In this document: positions 35,001-45,613 of the stretch, piece after piece
How positions within the stretch are numbered: the stretch's first letter is position 1
How the letters are laid out: every line of letters begins with the position of its first letter
The notes under the pieces: model-generated
What the model saw: only the letters and a program-made list of their open reading frames with translations
The model's database searches: none
Told to the model about the DNA's origin: nothing
Program-made: the position numbers and the translations under genes
Source of the DNA: Aporrectodea caliginosa
Taxonomy: Eukaryota > Annelida > Clitellata > Crassiclitellata > Lumbricidae
Assembly (NCBI GenBank): GCA_020284085.1
Contig: JACEVL010000938.1
Location: 926,269 to 990,268, forward strand
Length of the DNA stretch: 64,000 nt
Direction: 5' to 3'

Positions 35001-38000
35001 AGCTACCACTTTATCCTGCTGGCATTTGAGACTCTCAGCTCAATTAACAGTGGTGGTCTACTTTTCGTCACAGAGTTTGAATGCCATCCCTCATAGAACC
35101 AGTGACACAAGAGAAATCAGTACCCTTTACAGTATATTGCTGCTACAAAAGCAACGCCACTGCCTTCCAGGGCCCATGCTTGGATTACCAGTTCTTGATG
35201 AGTTCTAGCCATCCTACAATCATTTCTTTCTCTGGAGAAGTTCTTTTTAACTCCTGGGAGATTATACATATGCTTGGTAAACACAGTAAAAGTTCAGTGC
35301 ATAAACATGCATGCCCTTCCCTCCTCTCTACGTGTTACCATTCTTTCTGGGTCTCTTCCTACAGCCGTCTCCCTCCTCAAAACCTTCTTCTTCCCTAGGG
35401 GTTCTTTTAACTGGAGAGATTATATGCATGTTTGATAAACATAATAAAAGTTTTGTGTATAAACATGCATGTAGGGATATAATTTGGTAGCTCTACCTGT
35501 CTGTGTGTCTTTGGTGAGACGAATAGGGTTGCATGACGTTGCCTTCGTCATCATGATCGGCTTACACATCAAGGACTTGTTCTGCATTTCTTTTGGTGCC
35601 TGTAGTACAGTTCCAGAAGGAAGTGTTCTCTAAAAGATAAAAGAAAACCAAATCAAGATGATAAACTGATATTTCAAACCTTTTAAGACTCAATCACTGA
35701 TATCATTTCGAACTTGGGTTATAGTAGCAATAGTAATCAGTGCCACTTTACCATGAAATTAGAAACTTTTGTACGCTACCTTTGCTGGAGCACTTCCTGC
35801 TAAAACACGAACTGGTGCTTTGCTGCCCATGGACACCTTGGCCACCTGTGGTGTTGAAAATCGTTTATCATCCGCAGGCCCCAGTTTTCGAGCTCCTACC
35901 ACAGTAACCATATGCTTAATTTGCAGAGTTATCCATAAAAATGGCTGTTAATTTGAAACATCCCAGCATTTGAACAGTATGACAATACATGCCCACATAT
36001 CTCTCAGACACTAACAGTTTGAACCGCCAATCATTCCATGTCAAAAATAATGAACCCAAAAATGTATATAGCCGCTTTTGCTCCTTAAATGATCTGTGCA
36101 TTGTACACATTATTCAGTTTGAATAAACGAAAATACAATACAATACAATACAATACATTAGTAAGAAAGACGAAAAACATATTTTTATAAGAACGTTTAA
36201 ACATGCTGTAAAATGTACAGCAGTCAGCATAAAATACCAAATCTCAGTAGTTATTCAGTAATAATGTAAGGTGCTGCGGTCAGAAGAAATGTCCAGTTCT
36301 CAGTGGTCAATAGAAATGTCCAGTTCTCAGTGGTCAATAGAAATGTCCAGTTCTCAGTGGTCAATAGAAATGTCCAGTTCTCAGTGGTCAATAGAAATGT
36401 CCAGTTCTCAGTGGTCAATAGAAATGTCCAGTTCTCAGTGGTCAATAGAAATGTCCAGTTCTCAGTGGTCAATAGAAATGTCCAGTTCTCAGTGGTCAAT
36501 AGAAATGTCCAGTTCTCAGTGGTCAATAGAAATGTCCAGTTCTCAGTGGTCAATAGAAATGTCCAGTTCTCAGTGGTCAAGGAGAAATGTCCAGTTCTCA
36601 GTAGAAATGTCAGGTTAGTAAAATGTCCAATTATTATTATTGTCACTAATTAAATTTGAAATGAATGCACGGTCACACTGATATGTAAATTTGATGCGCA
36701 GATGTCAGACGCCAGAAGAAGATGCAGTCAGATATCGAAGTGCTCGACAGCCAAGGAGAAATGTCAGTGAGTTTTGAGCCACTTTTTGAAGGAAGTTAAT
36801 TTGAGCAACAAAGAGAGAGTGGCAGTCGATTCCATTCCTTGGAGGCAGAGGCATGGAATGCACGCGATCCCATAACTGTTCTGCGTCGCGGTTCAGCTAA
36901 CAGACCCGTACTTGATGATCGCATGCAACGAGGATGGATGTAAGCAGTTAGTAGTGATTGAGGTAGGTTGTCAGTTAGTAGTGATTGAGGTAGGTTGTCA
37001 AATGAGGCTTGGGAGGATTGAAAATTGCCTCACCAACAAGGGAGCACGTACATTACATCAGATGGGTATCTAATCGTTTAGATTAATCGATTAGCTTATC
37101 AATTAGACAAACAGCTAATTCTAAACGATTACCTACAAGATTCTGCTAAATCTAATCGATTAGCAATTTAACTAATTGTGTGCATCTCTGACATCAATGA
37201 CAGAAGAAAACAACTTTGAATTCGTGAAATAGTTGAATGAAACACTAAATAGCCATAAATTTTGAAAAAGAACGCAGCAAATACCTTTCTGTGCAGACTT
37301 TGCATAAATACCGAGCGACATGGAGCTGTTGCTCTCGTTGTCATCGTCTCGCTCCTCATCTTCCTCATCATCAAAGTCTAACTCATCCTCCATCTCATCC
37401 TCAGAGGATGAAGACGACCTTCCACCTGCAGTAAGTAAGTATATTCTTAATTAAGTAAGAACGAATTACTAATTGCACTTTGGCGTACAGACATCTTATA
37501 AAAACAGTTAAAAAGACATAGAATCCTGACAATAAACGTTTTTCATAAGTAAGTTAGTTAGTAAACACAGTTAAAATATCCCTTAATAAGCTATAATGAC
37601 AAAAAATATATTTTCAATAGACAACCGTAAGTTAGTTAGTTAGTAAGTAACTAAGAATATCCCATAATAGACAACCGCAGATTGGTGTACAATCAATGAG
37701 AAATCCTCATCAAGTCAGGCAAATCATATACCAAGGCCTTATATATACAGACAACCAATTTCATTATAACTATATGACTGGAAATCATTTTGAGAGTACC
37801 TCCATCACAAAGCCTTTGCTTATCTACACAATAAACTGATATTAATTGATATCAACACGTTCTTTGCTGTTGACTGGTACTCCAAGTGCCAATTTCTGCT
37901 GTCTCAAAACCACTTTATTTTCTCTGGGTCATTCGCACTCAAGCGCCTCTGATTGGCGTGCACTGCAAGAGATGCTATATAAATTTAGATACAATACAGT

Positions 38001-40599
38001 ACAATACAAAAAGGTTGACCCAGCCTTCCACTCCATAGAGGGCAACTGTAAAATGAGCAATAGGACAGATGGGCGCCTTGCAGGTTGCCATACAGTTAAA
38101 TTAGACTCCTGTTAAACTTGTTATCATCTGTTACTACAATACATCATGTAATCTTACTGTGTAATAGTCAGATTGAATTAATAAACAAATATTATTATTA
38201 TCGTAAATGTCTTTAATAGCTGAAGGTTAGTCACATAGCAAGCAATGCCCAGATACCTAGAAAAGTCAATTCCAGACCATATCCGTTACCTGTTGGCAAT
38301 AATCCCCACTCTGCCAGCTTCATCGACATATTGCTGTGTCTTTTGGAACGTCTCGTCGACGGAGTTTCGTCTTCGTCCAGGTGTTTGGCAGCCTGCTTCT
38401 TTGTCAATTTTGGCATCGCCTTTGTCTTCATAATGCCGCCCTTCTTGACACCCTTCAATGCCTTTTCTGAGCCCGATGCCGTGGCCTTGACTCTTGGCGC
38501 ACCAGAGCCCGAAGGGGTAACTTTCGTGTTGGCACCGTTGATCTGGCCTGAGCCCGACGAGTCTTTGGAGACCTGAATTGGGATGACAATGACTTGACTG
38601 GAAGCCGGTCGGATCTTGACCGGTCCAGAACTCTGCATCTGAGGAGACTTCAGTCGGTCCTTGAGTGGGGGTCGTCCAACTCCTCGCTACAAAATGCATT
38701 CCAGAATCTAACAAGGAGTCATGGGCAATGACTTTCCCCAACCTTTAACCACACTTTTTTATTGACAAAAAGGGACCTAGTTTCCAATAGAACAAAACAG
38801 CTTTGACAAATTCAATATGTTACAATGAGATGTTGGATCAAATGGAGAGTCCGAATAGGGCTAACTCCCTGTTAAACAAGGGTCATCCTAAAATAAGAAC
38901 CGGACTGTATTGTCCTAAGAAAGTGATCAGAATACTACTGAAAGTCTGATATCTGGATATCATAGGAGATGAGAGAAAGTCTCTAAAGAACAAAAACTTA
39001 ACTAGTTAACTAATGTGCACACGAGATAAACTTAGATAACCTGAGAAAAGACATAAGTATGTAATTGATTTTAAAATTTAAAGAAACAGTGCACAAGGCC
39101 TTGTAGCATTACAGCTGCAGCAATAGAACCATGAACACTAAATGTCACTAATAAATAAAATACTAGGATATCTAATAAAAATGAAAATAATAATGTAGCC
39201 TGGCTATATCATAAAATTTTAATTATGATCTTGACTGAACACCAGTGTGATGGTTTTCTCAGCAACCTGGTGGTCAGGTTTGTCATAGTGCGTGTTCTAT
39301 TTCTAGATCGCTTGTGTTACACCCAAGAGATCCTTCAACCCAGGGAAGCAGTAAAAATCTGTTATTTTTTTATCTTTTCATAGTAAAAATCAATAAAAGT
39401 TAATCTTTGAAGCCCGAAACAGATATAAAACAGACCTTAATAATATTTGGAGCCAGGATGTTCGCTGTAGTCCTTTGCCCCGTAGAGACCGTAACCGATG
39501 GACGAATCTGCTTTGGTGAATTCCCGGCCAAAGCATTAGACTTGAGTGGCAGCGTAATCGTCTGAACCGGAAACGACGACATCTGTTCCTGGCTGATGAA
39601 TCTAACAGGCAGCGTAGTACTGGTACTGGCGCCTGTGGTCGTCTTACCCTGGGGGCTCATTGGCAGGATGAACACCTTCTGCACGCCCCCTGACGTCTCG
39701 ATCTTTATCCGGTCACCATCAAGGTGAGAAACAGGAGAAGGCTTCACCGTGATGATTGGTTTCGAGTCCTTCGACGACGATGGAATCGGAACTGAAGTGA
39801 CGTGGATTGCCTTAGTGATGCTCTCGATCACTCTCGGCTTCTCTTTCTCCGGAATAGCTGGAGATGGCACCACCTTCGGCTCTTCGACCACCAGCTTTAC
39901 CTCGCTGCTGACTGGATTATCCGGTTGTGGTTCTTCCAGTACAGCAGTCGATTCTGCTTTGGTAAGTTCTGCCTCGGGAACTAGGTTCTCGCTTTCTTGT
40001 ACCTCCATCTTTGTTGCTTCACCAAGATCTCCAGCCTCTAGGCCAGTCTCCGCTTCGAGCGGGTCTTGACCGGCATTGCCCAAGTCGGAACTAAAGTCGG
40101 TTTCAGACGTCAGTTCAGCTGGATTGGCAGCAACAGGCTCGACGCTATTCAGGAAGTCGACCTCAGCCGGCACCTCGGTCGGCATTTCCGGAAGCTGCAT
40201 TGCCTCTGCGCTCGTCATTCCCACTCCGCTGACCATTTGGTCGTTGAGGACATTCTGCATGATGGATATCTGTCCTTCCATTCCTGACTGGTCAAGGACA
40301 AACTGCGGCTGAGCAGAGGTCGCCATGTCGTCGCTGACGAGCACATACCGCACGCCACCGTCCGACGTCATCATGTAATGTTCTCCCGTTCCCTGGAGCA
40401 CGTCTTCGCCGTCTGCTCCCTGGATCATCATGTACTGTCCCTCGGCCGAATGCTCGTCGCCGTACATGTAGGTGACCATCGGCTCTTGGCCCTCGCCTTC
40501 GGCGGTCGTGTAGTACGTGTTTCCACTGACGTATAACACCTGGGGCTGTTGTTGCTCACCAGATTCAGAGGGATTTAGCTGAAGATCACTCTCCTCCAT
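26100..40599 (-). CDS. ZMYM/QRICH1-family protein with Crypton-derived C-terminal domain
   Basis: Thirteen coding exons join in phase to 1164 codons plus TGA: 40599-39436, 38686-38290, 37425-37285, 35895-35780, 35629-35497, 34710-34526, 32854-32749, 32119-31967, 30129-29731, 28530-28405, 27687-27421, 27052-26938, 26292-26100. The ATG has a good context (GACATGG). Residues 1-388 are Glu/Gln/Ser-rich and 521-568 very acidic. About 607-650 holds [15 protein letters not shown], resembling the last ZMYM Cys-containing segment. About 660-698 is a PVPVPVP tract typical of ZMYM proteins. About 855-1155 is the DUF3504 domain ([59 protein letters not shown]). In this family the domain is a domesticated Crypton tyrosine recombinase and the proteins act in nuclear chromatin complexes. 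No full MYM zinc-finger array was found. ZMYM2/3/4 and QRICH1 remain possible orthologues. Confidence 0.92.
26475..26770 (-). repeat. LINE 3'-end relative in a ZMYM intron
   Basis: It is similar to 32200-32590: a TATAC..GCTCCTTCAAGATACCTACTC tail, GAATGAATAC, AAACAATGCAGTAAGCTGA, a CA microsatellite and a twice-occurring ATTCCCGTCGACAG. It has no coding potential. Confidence 0.6.
28702..29115 (+). repeat. Composite SINE with two tRNA-like heads (best copy)
   Basis: Head 1 (from GATCCTGAGTGGCCGAGTGG to CGGTTTATCAGAGATTAA) is followed by an ACAATACAACAC linker. Head 2 has B box GGTTCGAATCC, then GGGCAAGTCCTTCACTGC. The 3' part is GGGAGCGCCTCTGA..GGGCGCTATAACAAGTG with (ATACA)n. It lies in a ZMYM-gene intron. 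The 3' part resembles the LINE tails of this window, which suggests trans-mobilisation by that LINE. Confidence 0.9.
29440..29725 (+). mobile_element. LINE C-terminal fragment next to a ZMYM splice donor
   Basis: The + frame encodes [14 protein letters not shown], then [15 protein letters not shown] and FKNSLLTAL, the usual LINE ORF2 C-terminal pattern. It is antisense to the host gene and ends only a few bases from the donor at 29730. The open frame runs on into the antisense of the exon by chance. Confidence 0.75.
30500..31809 (+). mobile_element. Non-autonomous hAT element, copy 1, 8-bp TSD
   Basis: Termini are TAGTGATGTAGC and the complement of TAGTGTTGTGAGG. The TSD is CACTGGAC (30492-30499, 31810-31817). 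TTTTCCGGAAAATTTTCC motifs are clustered at both ends. Inside lie two relics of another retroelement tail (GTACACCAAAATGCGG..AATAAAGAATATT-like). It sits in the intron between exons 31967-32119 and 29731-30129. Confidence 0.93.
32200..32500 (-). repeat. LINE/SINE tail cluster
   Basis: On the minus strand a GGGGCGCTATATAAATG-like tail lies at about 32202-32240, related to 26475-26770. At 32433-32497 a + strand GCGCCTCTGATTGGTGTGC..GAGAGGCGCTATA tail with ATACAAT repeats follows. There is no coding potential. Confidence 0.6.
33059..34337 (-). mobile_element. Non-autonomous hAT element, copy 2 (inverted), 8-bp TSD
   Basis: It is the same family as 30500-31809 in opposite orientation, with TSD GTTATAAG (33051-33058, 34338-34345). 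The same CCGGAAAATTT end clusters and the same two internal retroelement tails are present, so those insertions predate spread of this element. It lies in the intron between exons 34526-34710 and 32749-32854. Confidence 0.93.
36285..36608. repeat. 27-bp minisatellite, ~12 units
   Basis: Near-perfect units of AGAAATGTCCAGTTCTCAGT plus GGTCAAT. Because 27 is a multiple of three, several frames stay open on both strands. They are not genes. It is intronic in the ZMYM gene. Confidence 0.95.
37846..38190 (+). repeat. LINE 3' end followed by a SINE tail fragment
   Basis: 37846-38010 repeats the minus-strand LINE end of 16410-16560 (frame words [15 protein letters not shown]) and ends ATACAGTACAATACAA. 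38040-38190 then matches the 3' part of the SINE at 61440 and 44290 (GGGCGCCTTGCAGG..GCCATACAGTTAAA). Both are intronic. Confidence 0.7.
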
Positions 40600-40689
40600 G
40601 TCTTCTTATGGTTCTTGTGTGGAATCTACAGAAGATATATACAGAATATATATCTAACAATTTTTCACACCGTATATCTGGAATACTCT

Positions 40690-40852
40690 TCCGCCATCTG
40701 TGCGTGCCACTAATGCTGCATGTAGCTAGATGGTTTTCTCTCGACTCTTAAAGACGCACTTTTTCAGCTGTTTGATGGCCACGTGTTGAGCGCTTCTGTG
40801 AGACTCTTAAGTGGTGCTATATAAATGACTTGTTACATTACATTACATTAGC
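40690..40852 (+). repeat. LINE 3' end with ACATT tail
   Basis: A short 3' end with AGACTCTTAAGTGGTGCTAT, a TATAAATGACTTGTTACATT end and ACATT repeats. It lies just upstream of the ZMYM-gene start and may contribute to its promoter region. Confidence 0.55.
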
Positions 40853-41289
40853 CACATTATGTCTTTTTGAACATTATGTACTACCAGGGATCTGTTAGAA
40901 CCGGAACGCACTAGAACGGTGTTCCAGTTCATTTTTTGATGACTGCAATGCTGTATCGGTTACTTCTTTGATTAACATGGCTCCTGAAGGCCGCATTCTG
41001 GTTCTTTCTGAAGCCTACGTTCCGGTTCTTTTTGTCTAGGACGGGATCACTGTGTATTACAACAAAAACTTGCTGAGGTACAACATTGCTTTTGGGAGCC
41101 ATAACAATCTTGAGCCATCTTATAATGAGGTCATGTTATTAACAGTTCAAGTTCTGTATGTGAATTCTTTTCTGTAGCAGAATCCTGCGAGTTCCAAGTA
41201 CTGTGCACATATCAAAATGCAGAATTTTTCAGGTGCATGGGGAACATCTGGATCTTAAAGATGATTGAAATAAGAAGACCCTTAATGTT

Positions 41290-42420
41290 TGGAAACTTTG
41301 AATGGCATGATAGCAGGCAAGATCGTGCCAGGGCGCTTCAAGTCCCAATCTATACCCCTCTGCCCCAAGGAGCTGAAAGTGATTAGTTGGCCGGCCAAGG
41401 CACACACAGACCCAAGTAGTGGAGGACGATCTATATCGCTGCTTTATCTTCTTTATACTGCTGATGTCTGCTCCTTGTTGACGTCTCAGGGGCTTCTACA
41501 CCAACTATTTGCCGATGATGTGCAAGCCTACATCCACACCCATTCAGCCGATGCGGTGGCTACTGTGAGTCAGATGTGTCTGACTATGGAATTCTCTCTT
41601 CTTGGATGGCCTCCAATGGCTACTCTTAAATCCCTCTAAAAGACAGCTCATTTGGCTGGGTAGCTGTAGACAACTGCAGGGTATCGACTTTCCTCAACTT
41701 ACCCTGCTCTTTCCTCACATAACCTTTTCCCTCACAGTTCGTGATCTGGGACTTTCTCTTGACTCCGAGCTTACTTTGTCTCAACATGTGAACTCAATTG
41801 CACGGAGTTGTTATTATCAGCTTCGTCAGCTTCGAGTGGTCTCTCGCTCTCTCTCTCATGATGCAGTTGTGGTCCTTGTTCATGCCTTTGTTACTAGTCG
41901 AATTGACCACTGTTCCTCACTACTTGCTGGCCTTCCCTTGGTGTTTTGGGGCGACCAGATCGAGTTCTACGCCGGCTGCTCGGCTTATTGGACGGCTTCC
42001 TAAGTACTCTCCTGTCTCTGCATACATGCGTGATGTGTTGCATTGGCTGCCTGTGTCTCAGCGGATCTCATATGCATTGCTGCTCTGGTTTCTCGTTGTG
42101 TTCTTGGAAAACCCATCTTACTTGCGTGATCTTTGCCGCCCAGTGTCTGATGTTCCAAAACTTCGCTTTGCGACGAGGGGTGAGTTCCTTGTTCCACGGA
42201 CTCACTTGGCTATAAGGCAGCGCCGTGCTTTCTCGGTTGTTGGCCCTTCCATCTGGAATGACCTACCACTTAAGCTCCGTTTTTACTTGTTAGCCATCTG
42301 ACAGGGTTCTACAAGTCCCTCAAGTCTTTTTCTTTAGTCGTGGCTGGGCTGGGAACGCTCCTGAGTAGTTTCTTGAAGGGGCGCTATATAAAATGCTCTG
42401 AATGAATGAATGAATGAATG
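41290..42420 (+). mobile_element. L2/CR1-type LINE, 5'-truncated and frameshifted
   Basis: The reverse-transcriptase core is partly readable: LLHQLFADDVQAY carries the catalytic (F)ADD box. It is followed, after frame changes, by a conserved C-terminal order: PAARLIGRLP, LHWLPVSQRI, PKLRFATRGEFLVPRTHLAI and RRAFSVVGPSIWNDLP. The 3' end reads GGGAACGCTCCTGAGTAG..GGGGCGCTATATAAAATG and then (TGAA)n repeats. The endonuclease domain is missing. Confidence 0.88.
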
Positions 42421-42424
42421 AATA

Positions 42425-44285
42425 TCGACTGAACTTCAGGCTACACACAGCTTGGAGACAAACTCAAGACTGAGATGACTGGCAAAAAGAACTGTGGAAA
42501 TGGCAAAGCTCTGGAGAGGGGATAACCACTGATCAAGATGATGATCAGGTCAATTCAGTTTGTGATCCATGTGCCAACCTGTGATAAATCAGAATATGTG
42601 CTATGAAGAACATGTGGATACAAGTTGCAATTTGTTTTCCACACAATGAATAAGTTTGTACAAAACAACCAATTTCATTGCAAGAACATCTGTTAAAACT
42701 TTCTTTTGGGCATGTCAAACTATATTTCTTAATAATTATTTGTGAGAAATGATAGTATTTTTAAAAGGTCCATTGTTACTCTCGTACGTATTTCTCATTG
42801 GACAAGTTTTGGTGAGTCTGCAGCAATCTATTTTCTCTCACAATAGCTATATTTTTAAAATAGCCAGACTTACCAGACAAAAAATCATATCTTACCAACT
42901 ATGGCAGAGACGTTAGATTTAACTGTGAAGAGACTCTTGACCAAGTCCTCGCTCCTACTATGTCTGAGGTTTTATCATTTGATAGAGATGACAAAAAAGA
43001 GATCTTACATCTTCCAATAACAACACATGTCATTGGATGTAAAATATCTAAATTAACAGTATAAGACAACAACACTATAAAGGTAAAGTTCTAATTATAT
43101 TTCACACCAGAAAATGCATTTTAATATTTCAGCACTGCTGAACTTTTTGTATCAATTCAGTAAAACAATATTTATTTGGAATTTAACTTTTGGCATTTCT
43201 CTCATCACCGATTACTAACACAATATATGTTTAAAATAAAAATTCAAAATAAACAACACTAAAACAGGATTCTTACTAAATTGATTTAAGCAATCAACTA
43301 TCACAATATTAGGACAACTTGATTAGCTCGACTGGGCATCAGAAACGCTCAGTGCAACACTAAATGATCACTAAGGTTCATGTTTCAAATGACTGCGAAG
43401 AAGTAAACAGGTCTGCATGCAGGTACTCGCCAGTTACTAACGCACATAGGACAAAATAGTTTGCAAACCATTCAATTTATTTTTAAAAGTCTCTGCATAA
43501 GTGAAGCATACTGACGGTATAGCAACGAATAAGGACATCCGCGTACCACAGGATACTTACTTACTTAAGTCAAACGTTGAAGTGACCACAATGGAAATCG
43601 CACTGATTCTTACCAGTAGAAAAATGAACAAAATCCGTCAGATACGTCGATGATAAATCCGCCGGTAGGAGACCTTCTCAAAAATTTACAGTTACAGTTT
43701 TTCGAATGAATGCACTACAATTAAAAAAATAGTTATTCATAAAATTCAAATGAATCTCAACACAACAAATACCGCCATTTTGAAAATAGACCACGCTCAG
43801 CCTCACTTTCAATTAAAGATTAAATTTTGTCTCTTGCATTTTTATAACGCTTTGATTGATGGCGATTTAGATGGAAACGGACGAGATTTCCTAAATATAG
43901 GGACGACCGCTTTCATGTAGGTCTGCATTTATTATTATTTTCTATTTACCTTGAAGCCTCAGATTTAAACAGTTCAGATGACCTGTAACAGTGTAACATC
44001 TACCAAAAATGCAACGTCATTGAGGCACACCACTGAGACGACATTTTCTGTTCTGCAGAAATTTCTCACAAAATTTTATATATATTTCTCGCAAAACAAG
44101 AGGATACTACGTACTTCTTAAGTCCAGAAAAGGGGAATCATTTTTCCTTTGGACAGAGTCGACAGACATGTGATTTCACAGTGATCAACAGTTTCCTCTT
44201 ATTGTTCCTCAAGCTCTGATAATACGAACTCACTGAACTGCCGTCTGTTCAGCGCCCTAGCTGGCTCCAATTTTTTTTATAATAA
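42425..44285. other. No recognisable gene
   Basis: A 55-codon open stretch near 42895-43060 has a protein-like composition but no start, family motif or clear splice sites. Otherwise the region is AT-rich and featureless to me. Confidence 0.35.
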
Positions 44286-44289
44286 TCTT

Positions 44290-44545
44290 CGTTTATTTCA
44301 AACTGACACACTGCAGTATGATTACAATTCAGAGTATGAACGGATGATCACAATTAAATCATTACAGCAGTCGAATTTAACTTTTTGGCAGCCATGCAAG
44401 GCGCCATCACGTCCTACTGCTAATTTTACCAACGCCATCTGGCGAATGAAAGCATGAGTCGATCTTTGTGAGGAGGCTATCGGGAAACGAACCCGCGTCC
44501 GTGCGTGCTGATCTAATCTGCTCATCGTGCCAGAACGTTACTACT
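44290..44545 (-). repeat. tRNA-derived SINE, second family
   Basis: On the minus strand a B-box-like GGGTTCGTTTCCC is followed by TTCATTCGCCAGATGGCG, GGCGCCTTGCATGGCTGCC and a TTGTAATCATACTGCAGTG tail before GTTTGAAATAAACG. It is the unexpanded relative of the element at 61440-62560. Confidence 0.85.
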
Positions 44546-44604
44546 ACCTTAAAGCCCTCCCAATCTATAATATTCTGCATGATATTCTGCATCCATCACA
44601 TGTT

Positions 44605-45030
44605 TCGAAGAGTCCAAAATTCTTTGGCCACAGTAATCGTAATCGTAAATTTCAAGTGTGTAAATCCCCTACTCTAAAAGTCTAAATCCTGCCAGCATTC
44701 TACGGGGATTAAATGGGATCTATTTGGGCTTCATAAACCATGTTCCCATAATTATGTGCACAGAGGGTCCTAATTAAATAAAGATCCATGTGGCTAAGTG
44801 TGACGTCACACATGGCTGACCCCCTCCCCCCTGTCACAAACTGTCACACTTTCTTAAACCCCCCTCCGCTGAGCGTGACCTTTATGGACTGCCCCTCACA
44901 TTCGAAGAGTCCAAAATTCTTTGGCCAGAGTAATCGTAATCGTGAATTTCATTTGGTGTCTAAATCTCTACTCTAAATCCTGCCAGCATTCTATGGGCAT
45001 TAAATGGGACTTATTTGTGCTTCATAAACG
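44605..45030. repeat. Local duplication, ~295 bp apart
   Basis: 44605-44743 and 44900-45030 share AAGAGTCCAAAATTCTTTGG and CCTGCCAGCATTCTA..GGG.ATTAAATGGGA with moderate divergence. No gene was seen. Confidence 0.8.
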
Positions 45031-45157
45031 GGTCCCATGTGTGCACAGGAGGTCCTAAATGAGCTCTATTTCTACGTGTGCTGGCAGCCTGGCAAGAAAG
45101 CTAAGCACTGAGCTTAGTCAAAACAAAATTGAATAAGTACGTATAGCCTACTAGCCT

Positions 45158-45205
45158 AGGTAGGGTCAAAATCGGTTCCAGGTCGATTCGATTTTGACCC
45201 TACCT
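45158..45205. repeat. Perfect 17-bp inverted repeat, 14-bp spacer
   Basis: AGGTAGGGTCAAAATCG is followed by its exact complement. The function is unknown. It lies about 0.4 kb upstream of the cytochrome b5 start. Confidence 0.9.
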
Positions 45206-45389
45206 GACTATCGATATGATAAAGTAAAGGGTTCAACAATCGTAAATCTCATGTCACCGCTGTCCTTTTCATATTTACTATGTCATTTTACTCGGCATCT
45301 GTGTTTTTTTGCACGTAGCAGAATAAAATGCATGGCCATTGTCCGATTTTTAATTGACCATTGAGAGGTCATAATCTGTGTCTAAATGT

Positions 45390-45535
45390 ATTGGTCTATT
45401 GGCTGGATGTAAAGGTCAGAATCTATGTCGAAGATAATTATTGGCTGACCTGATTAAATTCAACGCTCATTATTGGCTGACCTTATTAAATTCGACGCTC
45501 ATTGGTTGTTGCTAGACAACGAGAGCTGTGATTGG
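45390..45535 (+). promoter_or_regulatory. CCAAT-box cluster and X-box-like motif upstream of cytochrome b5
   Basis: Inverted CCAAT (ATTGG) occurs at 45390, 45398, 45440, 45472, 45501 and 45531. Two copies sit in a ~32-bp direct repeat (TTGGCTGACCT.ATTAAATT). GTTGCTAGACAAC (45508-45520) resembles an RFX X-box. The ATG follows at 45614. NF-Y/RFX control is inferred from motifs only. Confidence 0.6.
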
Positions 45536-45613
45536 ATAAATGCATTTCTGATCAATTTCATTTGGAACTGCTATCGCTTGGAAGTTGGTCTTAGGATTAT
45601 CTTTAGGTAAAAA

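Noticed and set aside
36251..36653. Three long open frames on both strands
   Set aside because: All are translations of the 27-bp minisatellite, whose length keeps several frames open.
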